Shown: positions 1-7,873 of the stretch, one piece after another
Position numbering within the stretch: the stretch's first letter is position 1
Layout of the letters: the number at the start of each line of letters is the position of its first letter
Assembly: GCF_001422815.1 (NCBI RefSeq)
Contig: NZ_LMMP01000051.1
Coordinates: forward strand, 62,978-126,977
Source: Methylobacterium sp. Leaf91
GTDB lineage: Bacteria; Pseudomonadota; Alphaproteobacteria; Rhizobiales; Beijerinckiaceae
Length of the DNA: 64,000 bases
Direction: 5' to 3'
Position numbers and translations under genes: made by a program
The notes under the pieces: model-generated
What the model saw: the letters and a program-made list of their open reading frames with translations, nothing else
Database searches by the model: none
What the model was told of the DNA's origin: nothing

Positions 1-3
1 CCA

Positions 4-891
4 TTGCGGGTCGACGTCGCCGCCTCCCGCTCGATCGGCCGGCGCATCCTCTCGCATGCCGGCCGCTCCACCGAGTTCCGCATCGGCTTCGCGCTGTTCA
101 CGCTCCTCGCCCTCGCCGCTGCCTTCTACCCCGAGCTCAGCGGCATCGATCCCTTGAAGATGAACGTGCGCGCGCGCCTGCTGCCGCCGCTGTTCGTCGG
201 TGAGACCTGGAGCTGGGCCCACCCGCTCGGCACCGACCAGATCGGCCGCGACATGCTGGTGCGCAGCCTCGTCGGCCTGCGCTACTCCTTCCTGATCGGC
301 GTTGCCTCGGTCGCCGTCACTCTCCTGATCGGTTGTGCCCTCGGCACGATCGCGGGTTATTTCGGCGGTCGCACGGATACGGTGGTGATGCGCATCACCG
401 ACGCGCAACTCTCGATCCCGATGATCATCCTGGCCATCGCGGTGCTCGGCGTCTCGCGTCCGACGATCCCGGCAATCATCCTGGTACTCGGCCTGTCGAA
501 CTGGCCAGTCTATGCCCGGGTGATGCGGTCGATGGTCATGGCCGAGCGGGGCCGTGAATACGTGCGGGCCGCGCAGGTCTCCGGGGCGACGCACCCGCGC
601 ATCATCCTCACCCTGCTGGTGCCCCTACTGGTGCCGCCGCTGCTCTTCACCTCGGTGCTCGACGTCGCCCGGATGATGATCTTCGAGTCGACGCTCGGAT
701 TCCTCGGTCTCGGCGTGCAACCGCCGACACCGACCTTCGGCAACATCATCGCCGATGGCCGCAAGTACCTCCTCAATGCCTGGTGGATCGCCACCATGCC
801 GGGAGTCTTCCTGTGCCTGACGCTGACCAGCATCAACCTGATCGGCGCTGCCTTCGAGCGCGCGCGCAACACGATTCACGGAGGCGCCTGA
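4..891 (+). CDS. Dpp/Opp-type ABC transporter permease (DppC-like)
   Basis: Inner-membrane permease subunit of a peptide/nickel-type ABC importer. The 295-residue protein has an N-terminal membrane helix (about 29-42), the periplasmic loop 'HPLGTDQIGRDMLVR' typical of DppC/OppC, and then the BPD_transp_1 domain with about five helices. The EAA coupling loop 'YVRAAQVSGA' lies near residue 190. The length is normal for the family. The reading frame is open to the left edge (codon CCA before a TTG), so the start at 4 is provisional and the gene may begin outside the window. The stop overlaps the next start by one base (TGATG), so it is translationally coupled to the ATPase gene. The binding protein and partner permease must lie upstream. 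Substrate unknown. Confidence 0.9.
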   Translation: MRVDVAASRSIGRRILSHAGRSTEFRIGFALFTLLALAAAFYPELSGIDPLKMNVRARLLPPLFVGETWSWAHPLGTDQIGRDMLVRSLVGLRYSFLIGVASVAVTLLIGCALGTIAGYFGGRTDTVVMRITDAQLSIPMIILAIAVLGVSRPTIPAIILVLGLSNWPVYARVMRSMVMAERGREYVRAAQVSGATHPRIILTLLVPLLVPPLLFTSVLDVARMMIFESTLGFLGLGVQPPTPTFGNIIADGRKYLLNAWWIATMPGVFLCLTLTSINLIGAAFERARNTIHGGA

Positions 892-2726
892 TGGGCCCCG
901 TCCTCTCCGTCCGCGACCTGCGGATCGACCTGAACCTTCCGGGGCGCGAGCGCCGAATCCTCGACGGCATCTCGTTCGACGTCGCGCCACGTGAGATCGT
1001 CGGCGTGGTCGGCGCTTCCGGCGCCGGCAAGACGGTGCTGTCCCGGGCGGTGGTCAACTGGATCGCCCCGCCCCTGGTCATCGGCGGCGGCGAGGTTCGG
1101 TTCCGCGACCGCAACCTTCTCACGCTGCCCCCGCGCGAGATGCGGCGGCTACGCCGCGACATCGCCTATGTCGGCGCCAATCCCATGGGTGCCCTCGATC
1201 CGACCCTCCCGGTCGGGCGCCAGATCGTGGAGAAGATCCGGGCAGTGGCGCCGGAGGTGAATGCGGCCGAAGCACAGGACCGCGTGATCGCGATGCTCGA
1301 CGCGGTGCGCATTCCCTCGGCGAGCGCGCGCTTTCACGATTACCCGTCGCAATTCTCCGGCGGAATGATGCAGCGGGCCCTGATCGTCGACGCCATGATC
1401 TCGAACCCGGCGCTTCTGGTCGCCGACAACGTGACCCAGCCCCTCGACGTCACCGTCGCCGCCCAGGTGATCCGCCTGATGCGCGAGCTGACCGAGGGGT
1501 TCGACACCGCGATCCTGTTCGTCTCGTCCTCGCTCCCCGTCGCCCGCGAGGCGGCGAGCCGTATCCTCGTCATCGATGAGGGCAGGCTGGTGGAGGAGCA
1601 GCCGACCGAAGCGCTGATCGCCGCGCCCCGCCATCCCTATACCCGCGAACTCGTGGCGCAGATCCCTGCGATCTGGAGCGCGCGGCCGACGGTGCCGGCC
1701 ATCCCGCGGAAGGCCGTAATGCCGGGCTCCGCCATCGTCAGCCTGCGGGACGTGTCGCAGACCTACCGGGTGAAGAAGCGCGGCAGCTTTGCCGGGACGA
1801 GCGCGCTGCGCGCGGTTCGCCACGTCACCTTCGACATCCACAAGGGCGACAGCTTCGCGGTGGTCGGCGAATCCGGCTGCGGCAAGTCCACCCTGATGCG
1901 CCTGCTCAGCCGCCTGGAGCGGCCCAGCAGCGGCGAGGTCCTGTGTGAGGGGAGGGACATTGCAGGGCTTTCCGGGTCCGAGCTTCTCGCCTTCCGGCGC
2001 AAGCTTCAGCTCGTGCTCCAGGATCCGTTCGACTCGCTGCCTCCGCGCACGGGCATCGGTGCGATGCTCGAAGCGCCCCTGCGCACTCATGGCTGGCGCG
2101 ACGCCCGGCGTATCCGCGACAAGGTACGGGACGTCATGAACGATGTGGGGTTGCCCGTCTCGCTCTACGACCAGTTGCCGCTCGGGCTTTCCGCCGGGCA
2201 GCGCCAGCGCATCAACGTCGCCCGCGCCATGGTGCTCGACCCGGAGATCCTGCTCATGGACGAGACCCTCTCGGCCCTCGACCAGACGGAACAGTTCAAA
2301 TTGCTGGCCTTGTTCGACACGCTCCAGCGCGCGCACGGCCTCACCTACATCTACATCAGCCACGACCTCGCCATGGTGCGCAAAGCCTGCAACCGTATCG
2401 CCGTGATGTATCTCGGCGAGGTCGTGGAACTCGCCGATAACGAGCGCCTCTTCTTCGATCCCGGCCATCCCTATACGCGGACCCTGCTGTCGGCGATGCC
2501 AACCCTGGAGGAGCGGCGCTACCGGCCGGAGGATTGTCTCCTCGAGGGCGAGCCCCCGAGCCCGATCGACCTGCCGACCGGCTGCTCGTTCCGGTCACGC
2601 TGCCCGCAGGCATTCGAGACCTGCGTCACCCTGAGCCCGCACCTCGGCGTGCGCGGATCGCGCGATCTCGCCGCCTGCCATCTCGAGACGGATCCCGCCC
2701 CGAACCGTGTCGCCGGACTCGTCTGA
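891..2726 (+). CDS. Fused DppD-DppF-type ABC ATPase with a degenerate first domain
   Basis: Cytoplasmic ATPase that energises the permease encoded upstream. One 611-residue chain carries two oligopeptide-type nucleotide-binding domains. Domain 1 has Walker A GASGAGKT (41-48) and signature FSGGMMQ (155-161), but the Q-loop Gln is Ala97, the catalytic Glu after Walker B is Asn180 (VADN) and the switch His is Ser213. Domain 2 has Walker A GESGCGKST (327-335), Gln377, signature LSAGQRQR (433-440), Asp457-Glu458 and His491, all intact. A Dpp-type C-terminal extension with several cysteines follows ('CSFRSRCPQAFETC'). The start at ATG 891 was chosen because it overlaps the upstream stop and begins just before the first beta strand. 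Likely an asymmetric ATPase with one working site; the call is secure, the asymmetry is read from motifs. Confidence 0.93.
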   Translation: MGPVLSVRDLRIDLNLPGRERRILDGISFDVAPREIVGVVGASGAGKTVLSRAVVNWIAPPLVIGGGEVRFRDRNLLTLPPREMRRLRRDIAYVGANPMGALDPTLPVGRQIVEKIRAVAPEVNAAEAQDRVIAMLDAVRIPSASARFHDYPSQFSGGMMQRALIVDAMISNPALLVADNVTQPLDVTVAAQVIRLMRELTEGFDTAILFVSSSLPVAREAASRILVIDEGRLVEEQPTEALIAAPRHPYTRELVAQIPAIWSARPTVPAIPRKAVMPGSAIVSLRDVSQTYRVKKRGSFAGTSALRAVRHVTFDIHKGDSFAVVGESGCGKSTLMRLLSRLERPSSGEVLCEGRDIAGLSGSELLAFRRKLQLVLQDPFDSLPPRTGIGAMLEAPLRTHGWRDARRIRDKVRDVMNDVGLPVSLYDQLPLGLSAGQRQRINVARAMVLDPEILLMDETLSALDQTEQFKLLALFDTLQRAHGLTYIYISHDLAMVRKACNRIAVMYLGEVVELADNERLFFDPGHPYTRTLLSAMPTLEERRYRPEDCLLEGEPPSPIDLPTGCSFRSRCPQAFETCVTLSPHLGVRGSRDLAACHLETDPAPNRVAGLV

Positions 2727-2821
2727 TGCACGGCTTGTTCCTTCGGCGGGCCCATCTCCCGGTCGGCGTCGGGACCGGGGCACATGGCCCCGGATCGGCG
2801 GCAAAGGAGGGAATGCCTGCG

Positions 2822-3580
2822 ATGGGGATTACCGGGCGTCGCCTCGATCTCGTCCTCGATGCGCTCGAACGCGACGGGCGGGTGACCGTGAAGGACCTCG
2901 CGACCCGGCTCGCCATCAGCACCGAGACCGTGCGGCGCGACCTGCGCGACCTCGAACTGCGTGGCCATGCGCGGCGGGTCTATGGCGGGGCCGTCCTCGA
3001 CCGGAGAGAGAGCGACAGGCCCTTCGATGAACGTGTCCGGGTCGGCGCCCGGGAAAAGGCGCGGATCGCAGAGGCCGCCCTGCCACTCGTCGAGGACGGC
3101 ATGACCGTCTTCATCGATGCGGGCACCACGACACTGGCCTTCGCCCGCAAGTTGCTGGGCCGGCGCATCCGGGTCCACACCAACTCCATCGACATCGCAG
3201 CGCTTCTGGCGGGCGATCCCCAGGCGCAGGTCACCGTGCTGGGCGGAGACATGAAGCCGGACTACAGGGCCCTGTTCGGCCATCGCACGCTCGCCGTCCT
3301 GCGCGAGCACATCTACGACGTAGCCATCATGGGCATCGTCACCGTGCATCACGCGCACGGGTTCATGGATCTTGGCGAGGACGAGGCGGTCCTGCGCCGT
3401 TTCGCCGTGGAGCGCACGCGCCACTCCGTCATCCTGGCCGATTCCTCCAAGTTCGGCCGGCTCGGCACCATCCGCACCTTCGGCCTCGACGCCGTCGACA
3501 CCCTCGTCACCAACGCCCCTCTCACGCGCGATATCGCGCGGGCCTTTCAGCGCACACAAGTGGATGTAATCCATGCCTGA
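2822..3580 (+). CDS. DeoR/GlpR-family transcriptional regulator
   Basis: DNA-binding repressor of the DeoR family, probably controlling its own operon. The N-terminal 60 residues form the DeoR winged helix-turn-helix ('STETVRRDLRDLELRG' is the recognition region). The rest is the DeoRC sensor domain, with 'FIDAGTTTLAFA' and 'ADSSKFGR' as the phosphosugar-binding motifs of the family. About 252 residues, the usual size. A strong AAGGAGG at 2804-2810 precedes two in-frame ATGs, at 2813 and 2822; 2822 has the more usual spacing, but 2813 is possible. The end overlaps the following hydrolase gene by eight bases. DeoR proteins generally sense phosphorylated sugars, which fits the two kinases encoded downstream. 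Confidence 0.9.
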   Translation: MGITGRRLDLVLDALERDGRVTVKDLATRLAISTETVRRDLRDLELRGHARRVYGGAVLDRRESDRPFDERVRVGAREKARIAEAALPLVEDGMTVFIDAGTTTLAFARKLLGRRIRVHTNSIDIAALLAGDPQAQVTVLGGDMKPDYRALFGHRTLAVLREHIYDVAIMGIVTVHHAHGFMDLGEDEAVLRRFAVERTRHSVILADSSKFGRLGTIRTFGLDAVDTLVTNAPLTRDIARAFQRTQVDVIHA

Positions 3581-4865
3581 GACGACCTCACCCTCTTCCG
3601 TACGGATCGACCCCGCGCGCCTCCAGGCCATGATGGAGGCCGTCTCCGTTTTCGGCGGCGGAGCGGACGGCTCCATGACCCGCCTGACCCTCTCGCCCGA
3701 AGACGGACAGGCGCGCGACTGGCTCGCCACGTGGTTCCGCAAGAACGGCTTCGCGGAAAAGGTCGATCCTATCGGCAATCAGTTCGGGCGCCTCGATCTG
3801 GCCAGCGCCAACGCCCCCGTGGTGATGGTCGGTTCCCATATCGACAGCCAGCCCAATGGCGGCCGTTTCGACGGCGCACTCGGTGTGATCTCCGCCTGCG
3901 AGGCCATCCTGGCGGTCCGCGAGACTCTGGAAAAGAGCGGCGGCCGGTCCGCCTGCAACTTCGTGGTCGCCAACTGGACCAACGAGGAAGGGGCTCGCTT
4001 CCAGCCGAGTCTCCTCGGCAGCAGCGTCTTCACGGGAGCGGCGGACCTGGCCTGGGCCCTCGACCGGCGGGACGGGGCGGGGATCTCGGTCGGCGAAGCT
4101 TTGGAGAGCATCGGCTATGCCGGGACCGATACCGTTCCGATTCCAGACGCCTATCTCGAGTTGCACATCGAAGGTGATTCGGTCCTCGAGCGGGAAGGGC
4201 TGCGGTTCGGTGCCTTCACGCGGTTCTGGGGAGCCGTGAAGTATCGCCTCGCCTTCCTTGGGCGGCAGGCCCATACCGGGCCGACCCCGATGGCGGCGCG
4301 CCACGACGCCCTCCTGGCCGGGGCCTATGTCATCACCGACCTCAAGGCGCTGGCCGGGGAATTCGGGCTCGACCTGCACACCTCCGTCGGCCGGATGGAG
4401 GTGTATCCGAACTCGCCCAACACCGTTCCGAGCGAGGCCGTGCTGTTCATCGAGCTCCGTTCCGGATCGCAGGCGATCCTGGCCGAGGCGGAGACGCGCC
4501 TGCTGGCGAGCATCGAGGCGGCGGTCGCACGGGCCGAAGTCGGGCATGAGGTCCGCTCCATCGACCGCCGCGCGGCGGGACGGATGTCGCCCGGTCTCGT
4601 CCACCTCGCCGAGCGCGCGAGCGACGCCAACGGCGCCCCGGCCCGATCCCTCGACACGATCGGCGGCCATGATGCGATCAGCCTTGCGGCGGTGTGTCCC
4701 TCCATCGTGCTGGCCGTCCCCAGTGTCGGCGGCGTGATCCACCACCCGACCGAGTTCACCACGCCGGAGGATCATGCCTTCGGCACGCAGGTCCTGGCGG
4801 ATATGCTCCTTATCCTGGCCAACGAGGGCCTGTCGGTCCTCGAAGTGGAGAAGGAGCGCCGGTGA
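3573..4865 (+). CDS. M20-family Zn-dependent hydrolase, carbamoylase/allantoate amidohydrolase type
   Basis: Predicted cytoplasmic metal-dependent amidase that removes a carbamoyl or similar group from an amino-acid-like substrate. The 430-residue protein matches the hydantoinase/carbamoylase branch of peptidase family M20. It has 'GSHIDSQPNGGRFDG' (His89 and Asp100 as metal ligands), 'NEEGARF' (Glu138/Glu139, catalytic and metal-binding) and 'LGRQAHTGPTPM' with the dimerisation-domain His. It starts inside the end of the DeoR gene (8-base overlap) and its own end overlaps the next start by four bases (GTGA), so it is in the same operon. Relatives act on N-carbamoyl amino acids, allantoate or ureidoglycine; the exact substrate cannot be told from sequence. 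Confidence 0.88.
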   Translation: MPETTSPSSVRIDPARLQAMMEAVSVFGGGADGSMTRLTLSPEDGQARDWLATWFRKNGFAEKVDPIGNQFGRLDLASANAPVVMVGSHIDSQPNGGRFDGALGVISACEAILAVRETLEKSGGRSACNFVVANWTNEEGARFQPSLLGSSVFTGAADLAWALDRRDGAGISVGEALESIGYAGTDTVPIPDAYLELHIEGDSVLEREGLRFGAFTRFWGAVKYRLAFLGRQAHTGPTPMAARHDALLAGAYVITDLKALAGEFGLDLHTSVGRMEVYPNSPNTVPSEAVLFIELRSGSQAILAEAETRLLASIEAAVARAEVGHEVRSIDRRAAGRMSPGLVHLAERASDANGAPARSLDTIGGHDAISLAAVCPSIVLAVPSVGGVIHHPTEFTTPEDHAFGTQVLADMLLILANEGLSVLEVEKERR

Positions 4866-5830
4866 AAGCGCTCGGCATGCCGGCGGATACGCAGGAACGC
4901 CTTGCCGAAGCGGCCCTTGCCGCCGCGCCCATGCTGGCGGGGAGGGCGGTCCATTATCGGGAGGCTGTGCCAGGGGTCGCCTCGCCGTCCTATCACGGCG
5001 TCGAATCGACCTCGTACCTCGTCGGCGAGGCCGTGGATGCGGCACCTCGCTACTTCCTGAAGGTGGGGGAGCGAGCGGCCGCGGCCTTGCTCGATCCCTC
5101 CGCTGCCTTCCGGGCAGCGCAACGGATCGCCTCCCTGGGTCTTGCGCCTCGCCCCCTCCACTTGGCCGAGGCGGAGGGCGCGATCCTGTTCGAGTCTCTC
5201 GGCCCCGAATGGCGTCCCGCCACCCTCGACGCGTTGCGCCGGCCCGAGCGCATGATCACGGTCTTCGAGGCCTTGCGGCGCATCGGTGCCGGCGAACCGT
5301 TCGAACGTCGCTGGAGCGTCTTCGAGGCGATCCGCGGGCTTCGCGCATTCCTCGGCGAGGAGGCCGACACCCTGCCGCAGGATTCCTGGTTCCTGTTCGA
5401 TTGGGTCGACGCCATCGAGGCGGCGCTGACAGCCGCCGGAACCGAGATCCGTCCGGCCCATGCCGACCCCCATGCCTCGAACCTGCTGTTCTCCCCGGAC
5501 GGCGCGCTCCAGCTCGTGGATTTCGACATGGCCTGTGACACCGACCCCCATTACCAGCTCGGCGCCTTTCTCAACGAGGCCTGCCAGCTCGACGCCCAGA
5601 TGAAGCCTGCGATCGAGATGGCGGAAGGGGCTTACCGCGACGCCATCTTCCACCGTTGCCGGGCCTATGCCGCCGCCGACGATCTCCATTGGGGCCTCCG
5701 GGCCCTGGCTATGGACCGCCTGTCACCCCGTCGCGCCCTGGAATTCCGCAAATATGCGGCCTGGCGCTTCCTGCGGTGCCGGATGCGGGTCGGTGGACCG
5801 GGTTTCGAGGAAAGCCTGAGATCCCTGTGA
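4862..5830 (+). CDS. APH/choline-kinase-like phosphotransferase (first of two)
   Basis: Small-molecule kinase of the aminoglycoside phosphotransferase fold, about 322 residues. The nucleotide-binding Lys is in 'RYFLKVGERA', the catalytic loop reads HADPHASN around residues 200-207 (complete His-x-Asp-x4-Asn), and the metal-binding Asp is in 'LVDFDMA' near 220. The GTG start at 4862 overlaps the preceding stop (GTGA). The long open frame upstream of this is out-of-family sequence inside the previous gene and was discarded. The gene lies in an operon with a peptide-type importer and a DeoR regulator, so it probably phosphorylates the imported compound or a breakdown product. The acceptor is unknown; true antibiotic resistance is unlikely in this context. 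Confidence 0.82.
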   Translation: MKALGMPADTQERLAEAALAAAPMLAGRAVHYREAVPGVASPSYHGVESTSYLVGEAVDAAPRYFLKVGERAAAALLDPSAAFRAAQRIASLGLAPRPLHLAEAEGAILFESLGPEWRPATLDALRRPERMITVFEALRRIGAGEPFERRWSVFEAIRGLRAFLGEEADTLPQDSWFLFDWVDAIEAALTAAGTEIRPAHADPHASNLLFSPDGALQLVDFDMACDTDPHYQLGAFLNEACQLDAQMKPAIEMAEGAYRDAIFHRCRAYAAADDLHWGLRALAMDRLSPRRALEFRKYAAWRFLRCRMRVGGPGFEESLRSL

Positions 5831-5840
5831 CGAGGCGAGC

Positions 5841-6776
5841 ATGATATCCCTGGGCGGCGGCACCACCGATACCGAACGCGCCTTCGAGGCCATTCTCCGC
5901 TCGGTCGCGCCATGGCAGGGACGCCCCATGCGCTATCGCCCGGTCCTGGGCGGCATCAGCAACATGAATTGGCGCGTCGAGATCGGTGGCGAACCGCATG
6001 CCTATTTCGTGAAGATGCCCGGTCGCGGAACGGAAATGTTCATCGATCGCGCCGCCGCCCGCGCCGCCAGCCGGCAGGCCGAAGCGATCGGACTCGGGCC
6101 CCGTACCTTCGATCATCTCGACGCACGGGACATCGAGATCGCCGAGTTCGTCGATGGCCGACGTCCGTCGACCCACCGCGACTTCGCCGACCCCGCCCTG
6201 CGGGCCGAGGCGATGGGCGTCTATCGCCGATTCCACGCGGCGCCGCTGCTGCCCCTCACCAAGACCGTGTTCGACATGATCGCCGAACATGACCGGCAGG
6301 TGGCCGAACTCCGGGCACCGATGCCGCCCGACCATGTGTGGCTGACGCGCCAGACGCGCTTGGCGCAGTCGGCGCTCGAAGCCTCCGGTCTCGATCTCGT
6401 ACCCTGTTTCAACGACCCGATGCCGGGCAACTTCCTCATTGGCGAGGATGGCTCCATCCTGCTGATCGACTTCGAATACGCCTCCAACAACGATCGCCTT
6501 TACGACCTCGCGATCTGGAGCGGAGAGATGTTCTTCCCCGAGAGCGTCGATCGCGAGCTGATCGAGGCGTATTTCGGGCGCTACGACGAGGCATCGTTCG
6601 CCCGCCTGATGGTGCACAAAGCACTTGCCGACGTGAAATGGTCGACCTGGGCGATGGTGCAGAACACCATCTCCACCCTCGATTTCGACTTCTACAAATA
6701 CGGAATCTGGAAACACATGCGGGCCCGCTCGATCATGAACGATCCGCGCTGGCCGATCTTTCTGAAGGCGCTCTGA
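5841..6776 (+). CDS. Choline/ethanolamine-kinase-like phosphotransferase (second of two)
   Basis: A second kinase of the same superfamily, 311 residues, closer to choline/ethanolamine and LicA-type kinases. The nucleotide-binding Lys is in 'AYFVKMPGRG' and the metal Asp is Asp210 in 'LIDFEYAS', a choline-kinase-type motif. The catalytic loop reads FNDPMPGN: Asp192 and Asn197 are kept, but the usual His two residues before the Asp is Phe190. It starts 10 bases after the first kinase gene and closes the operon; a hairpin follows at 6799-6820. The two kinases are quite different in sequence, so this is not a recent duplication. Substrate unknown. Confidence 0.82.
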   Translation: MISLGGGTTDTERAFEAILRSVAPWQGRPMRYRPVLGGISNMNWRVEIGGEPHAYFVKMPGRGTEMFIDRAAARAASRQAEAIGLGPRTFDHLDARDIEIAEFVDGRRPSTHRDFADPALRAEAMGVYRRFHAAPLLPLTKTVFDMIAEHDRQVAELRAPMPPDHVWLTRQTRLAQSALEASGLDLVPCFNDPMPGNFLIGEDGSILLIDFEYASNNDRLYDLAIWSGEMFFPESVDRELIEAYFGRYDEASFARLMVHKALADVKWSTWAMVQNTISTLDFDFYKYGIWKHMRARSIMNDPRWPIFLKAL

Positions 6777-6798
6777 TCACTGGGCTTCATCGCCGCGG

Positions 6799-6820
6799 CG
6801 CCGAGATGATCGTCTCGGCG
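6799..6820. terminator. Bidirectional hairpin between convergent operons
   Basis: Perfect 8-bp stem CGCCGAGA / TCTCGGCG with a 6-base loop, in the 70-base gap between the end of the second kinase gene (6776) and the end of the Rieske gene (6847, opposite strand). There is no T tract on either strand, so its role as a terminator rests on position and stem quality. Confidence 0.45.
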
Positions 6821-6846
6821 AGCGAACCCGGCGATGCCATGCGCCC

Positions 6847-7197
6847 TCATCCGTCGGATTCGATCCGTACCTGGATATCGCCCCCCTTCCTGCGGGTCGG
6901 GTAGGTGCGGAGGTCGCGAAAGAACCATCCCGGCGAGACGGCACCGTCCGTCAGCGCGAACCATGCCGCGTGCCTTGGGCAGAATAGGCGCCCCCCGGAG
7001 CAATGGCCGAGGGCGAGATCCGCCCCTTCATGCGGGCAGGCCCGTTCCGCCGCGAAGATGCCGTCACCGTCCCGCACGAGCACGAGATGGCGCCCGGCGA
7101 CGAAGACGGGGAGAATGGCCCGGCCGTCCAGGGCCCCGATCCGGCAGGCATGGATCCAGGCCCCGCCTTCAACCGCCGAGATAGGCTTGGCGCACAT
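6847..7197 (-). CDS. Small Rieske [2Fe-2S] ferredoxin-like protein
   Basis: A 116-residue single-domain Rieske protein. The cluster ligands are Cys54-x-His56 ('CPHEGADL') and Cys73-x2-His76 ('CPRHAAWF'), the pattern of Rieske ferredoxins of aromatic dioxygenases and of NirD-like proteins. There is no membrane segment or signal peptide, so it is cytoplasmic. It is the last gene of the minus-strand operon and its start lies 29 bases inside the upstream LivF-type ATPase gene, which suggests coupled translation. It could pass electrons to or from the molybdenum hydroxylase encoded further up the operon, or serve an oxygenase encoded elsewhere. The fold is secure, the partner is inference. Confidence 0.85.
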   Translation of the reverse strand: MCAKPISAVEGGAWIHACRIGALDGRAILPVFVAGRHLVLVRDGDGIFAAERACPHEGADLALGHCSGGRLFCPRHAAWFALTDGAVSPGWFFRDLRTYPTRRKGGDIQVRIESDG

Positions 7198-7873
7198 GCG
7201 GGTCCGCGATCAGCGTAGAGCCCGGCCCCGCCAGTACGATGCGGCCAGTCTCCAGCAGGTAGGCGTAGTCGCAGAGTTCGAGGGCCGCGAAGGCGTTCTG
7301 CTCCACGAGGAGGACCGTGGTGCCGGCGTCGCAGATCGCCCGGATGACGGCGAACATGCGCTCGACGATGTTGGGGGCGAGCCCCAGCGAAGGCTCGTCG
7401 AACAGGACGAGCCGGGGGCGGGACATCAGCGCACGGCCGATGGCCAGCATCTGCTGCTCGCCCCCCGAAAGGGTGCCGGCAGCCTGGTGCTTGCGCTCGG
7501 CGAGGCGCGGGAACTCGCCATAGATGCGCGCGAGATCGGCGGACACCCCGGCCGGATCGCGCCGCAGGTAGGCGCCCATGGCGAGGTTCTCCGCGACGCT
7601 CATCTGCGGGAACACCCGCCGCCCCTCCGGGCAATGGGCGATGCCCTGGGCCAGCACCTTGCGCGGGTCGGTGCCGGTGATGTCCCGGCCGGCGAAGTGA
7701 ATGCTGCCCGAGCGCGCCGGGATGAGTCCCGAGACGGCCCGGAGCGTCGTCGACTTGCCGGCGCCGTTGGCGCCGACCAACGCCACGAGCTGTCCCTCCT
7801 CGACCTTGAGCGAGAGCCCCTTCAGGGCCGTCACCGTGCCATAGCCGCAGACGAGATCGCGGATCTCAAGCAT
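7169..7873 (-). CDS. ABC transporter ATPase, LivF type (first importer)
   Basis: One of the two ATPases of a branched-chain-amino-acid-type (HAAT) importer, 234 residues. It has Walker A 'GANGAGKST', signature 'LSGGEQQM', Walker B 'LVLFDEPSLGLAP' and switch His replaced by Gln in 'LLVEQNAF', the normal LivF pattern. The start at 7873 ('MLEIRDLV') was preferred over 7915 because LivF proteins begin at this point. It overlaps the end of the LivG gene by eight bases. It works with the LivG-type ATPase and the LivH/LivM permeases encoded just upstream on the same strand. Confidence 0.93.
   Translation of the reverse strand: MLEIRDLVCGYGTVTALKGLSLKVEEGQLVALVGANGAGKSTTLRAVSGLIPARSGSIHFAGRDITGTDPRKVLAQGIAHCPEGRRVFPQMSVAENLAMGAYLRRDPAGVSADLARIYGEFPRLAERKHQAAGTLSGGEQQMLAIGRALMSRPRLVLFDEPSLGLAPNIVERMFAVIRAICDAGTTVLLVEQNAFAALELCDYAYLLETGRIVLAGPGSTLIADPHVRQAYLGG

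Noticed and set aside
1149..2468. Long minus-strand open frame opposite the ABC ATPase gene
   Set aside because: Antisense shadow in very GC-rich DNA: the plus strand encodes an unmistakable ATPase, and the minus-strand translation has no family resemblance.
4862..6776. Aminoglycoside resistance genes
   Set aside because: Kinases only share the fold; the operon with an importer, a DeoR regulator and a hydrolase points to metabolism.
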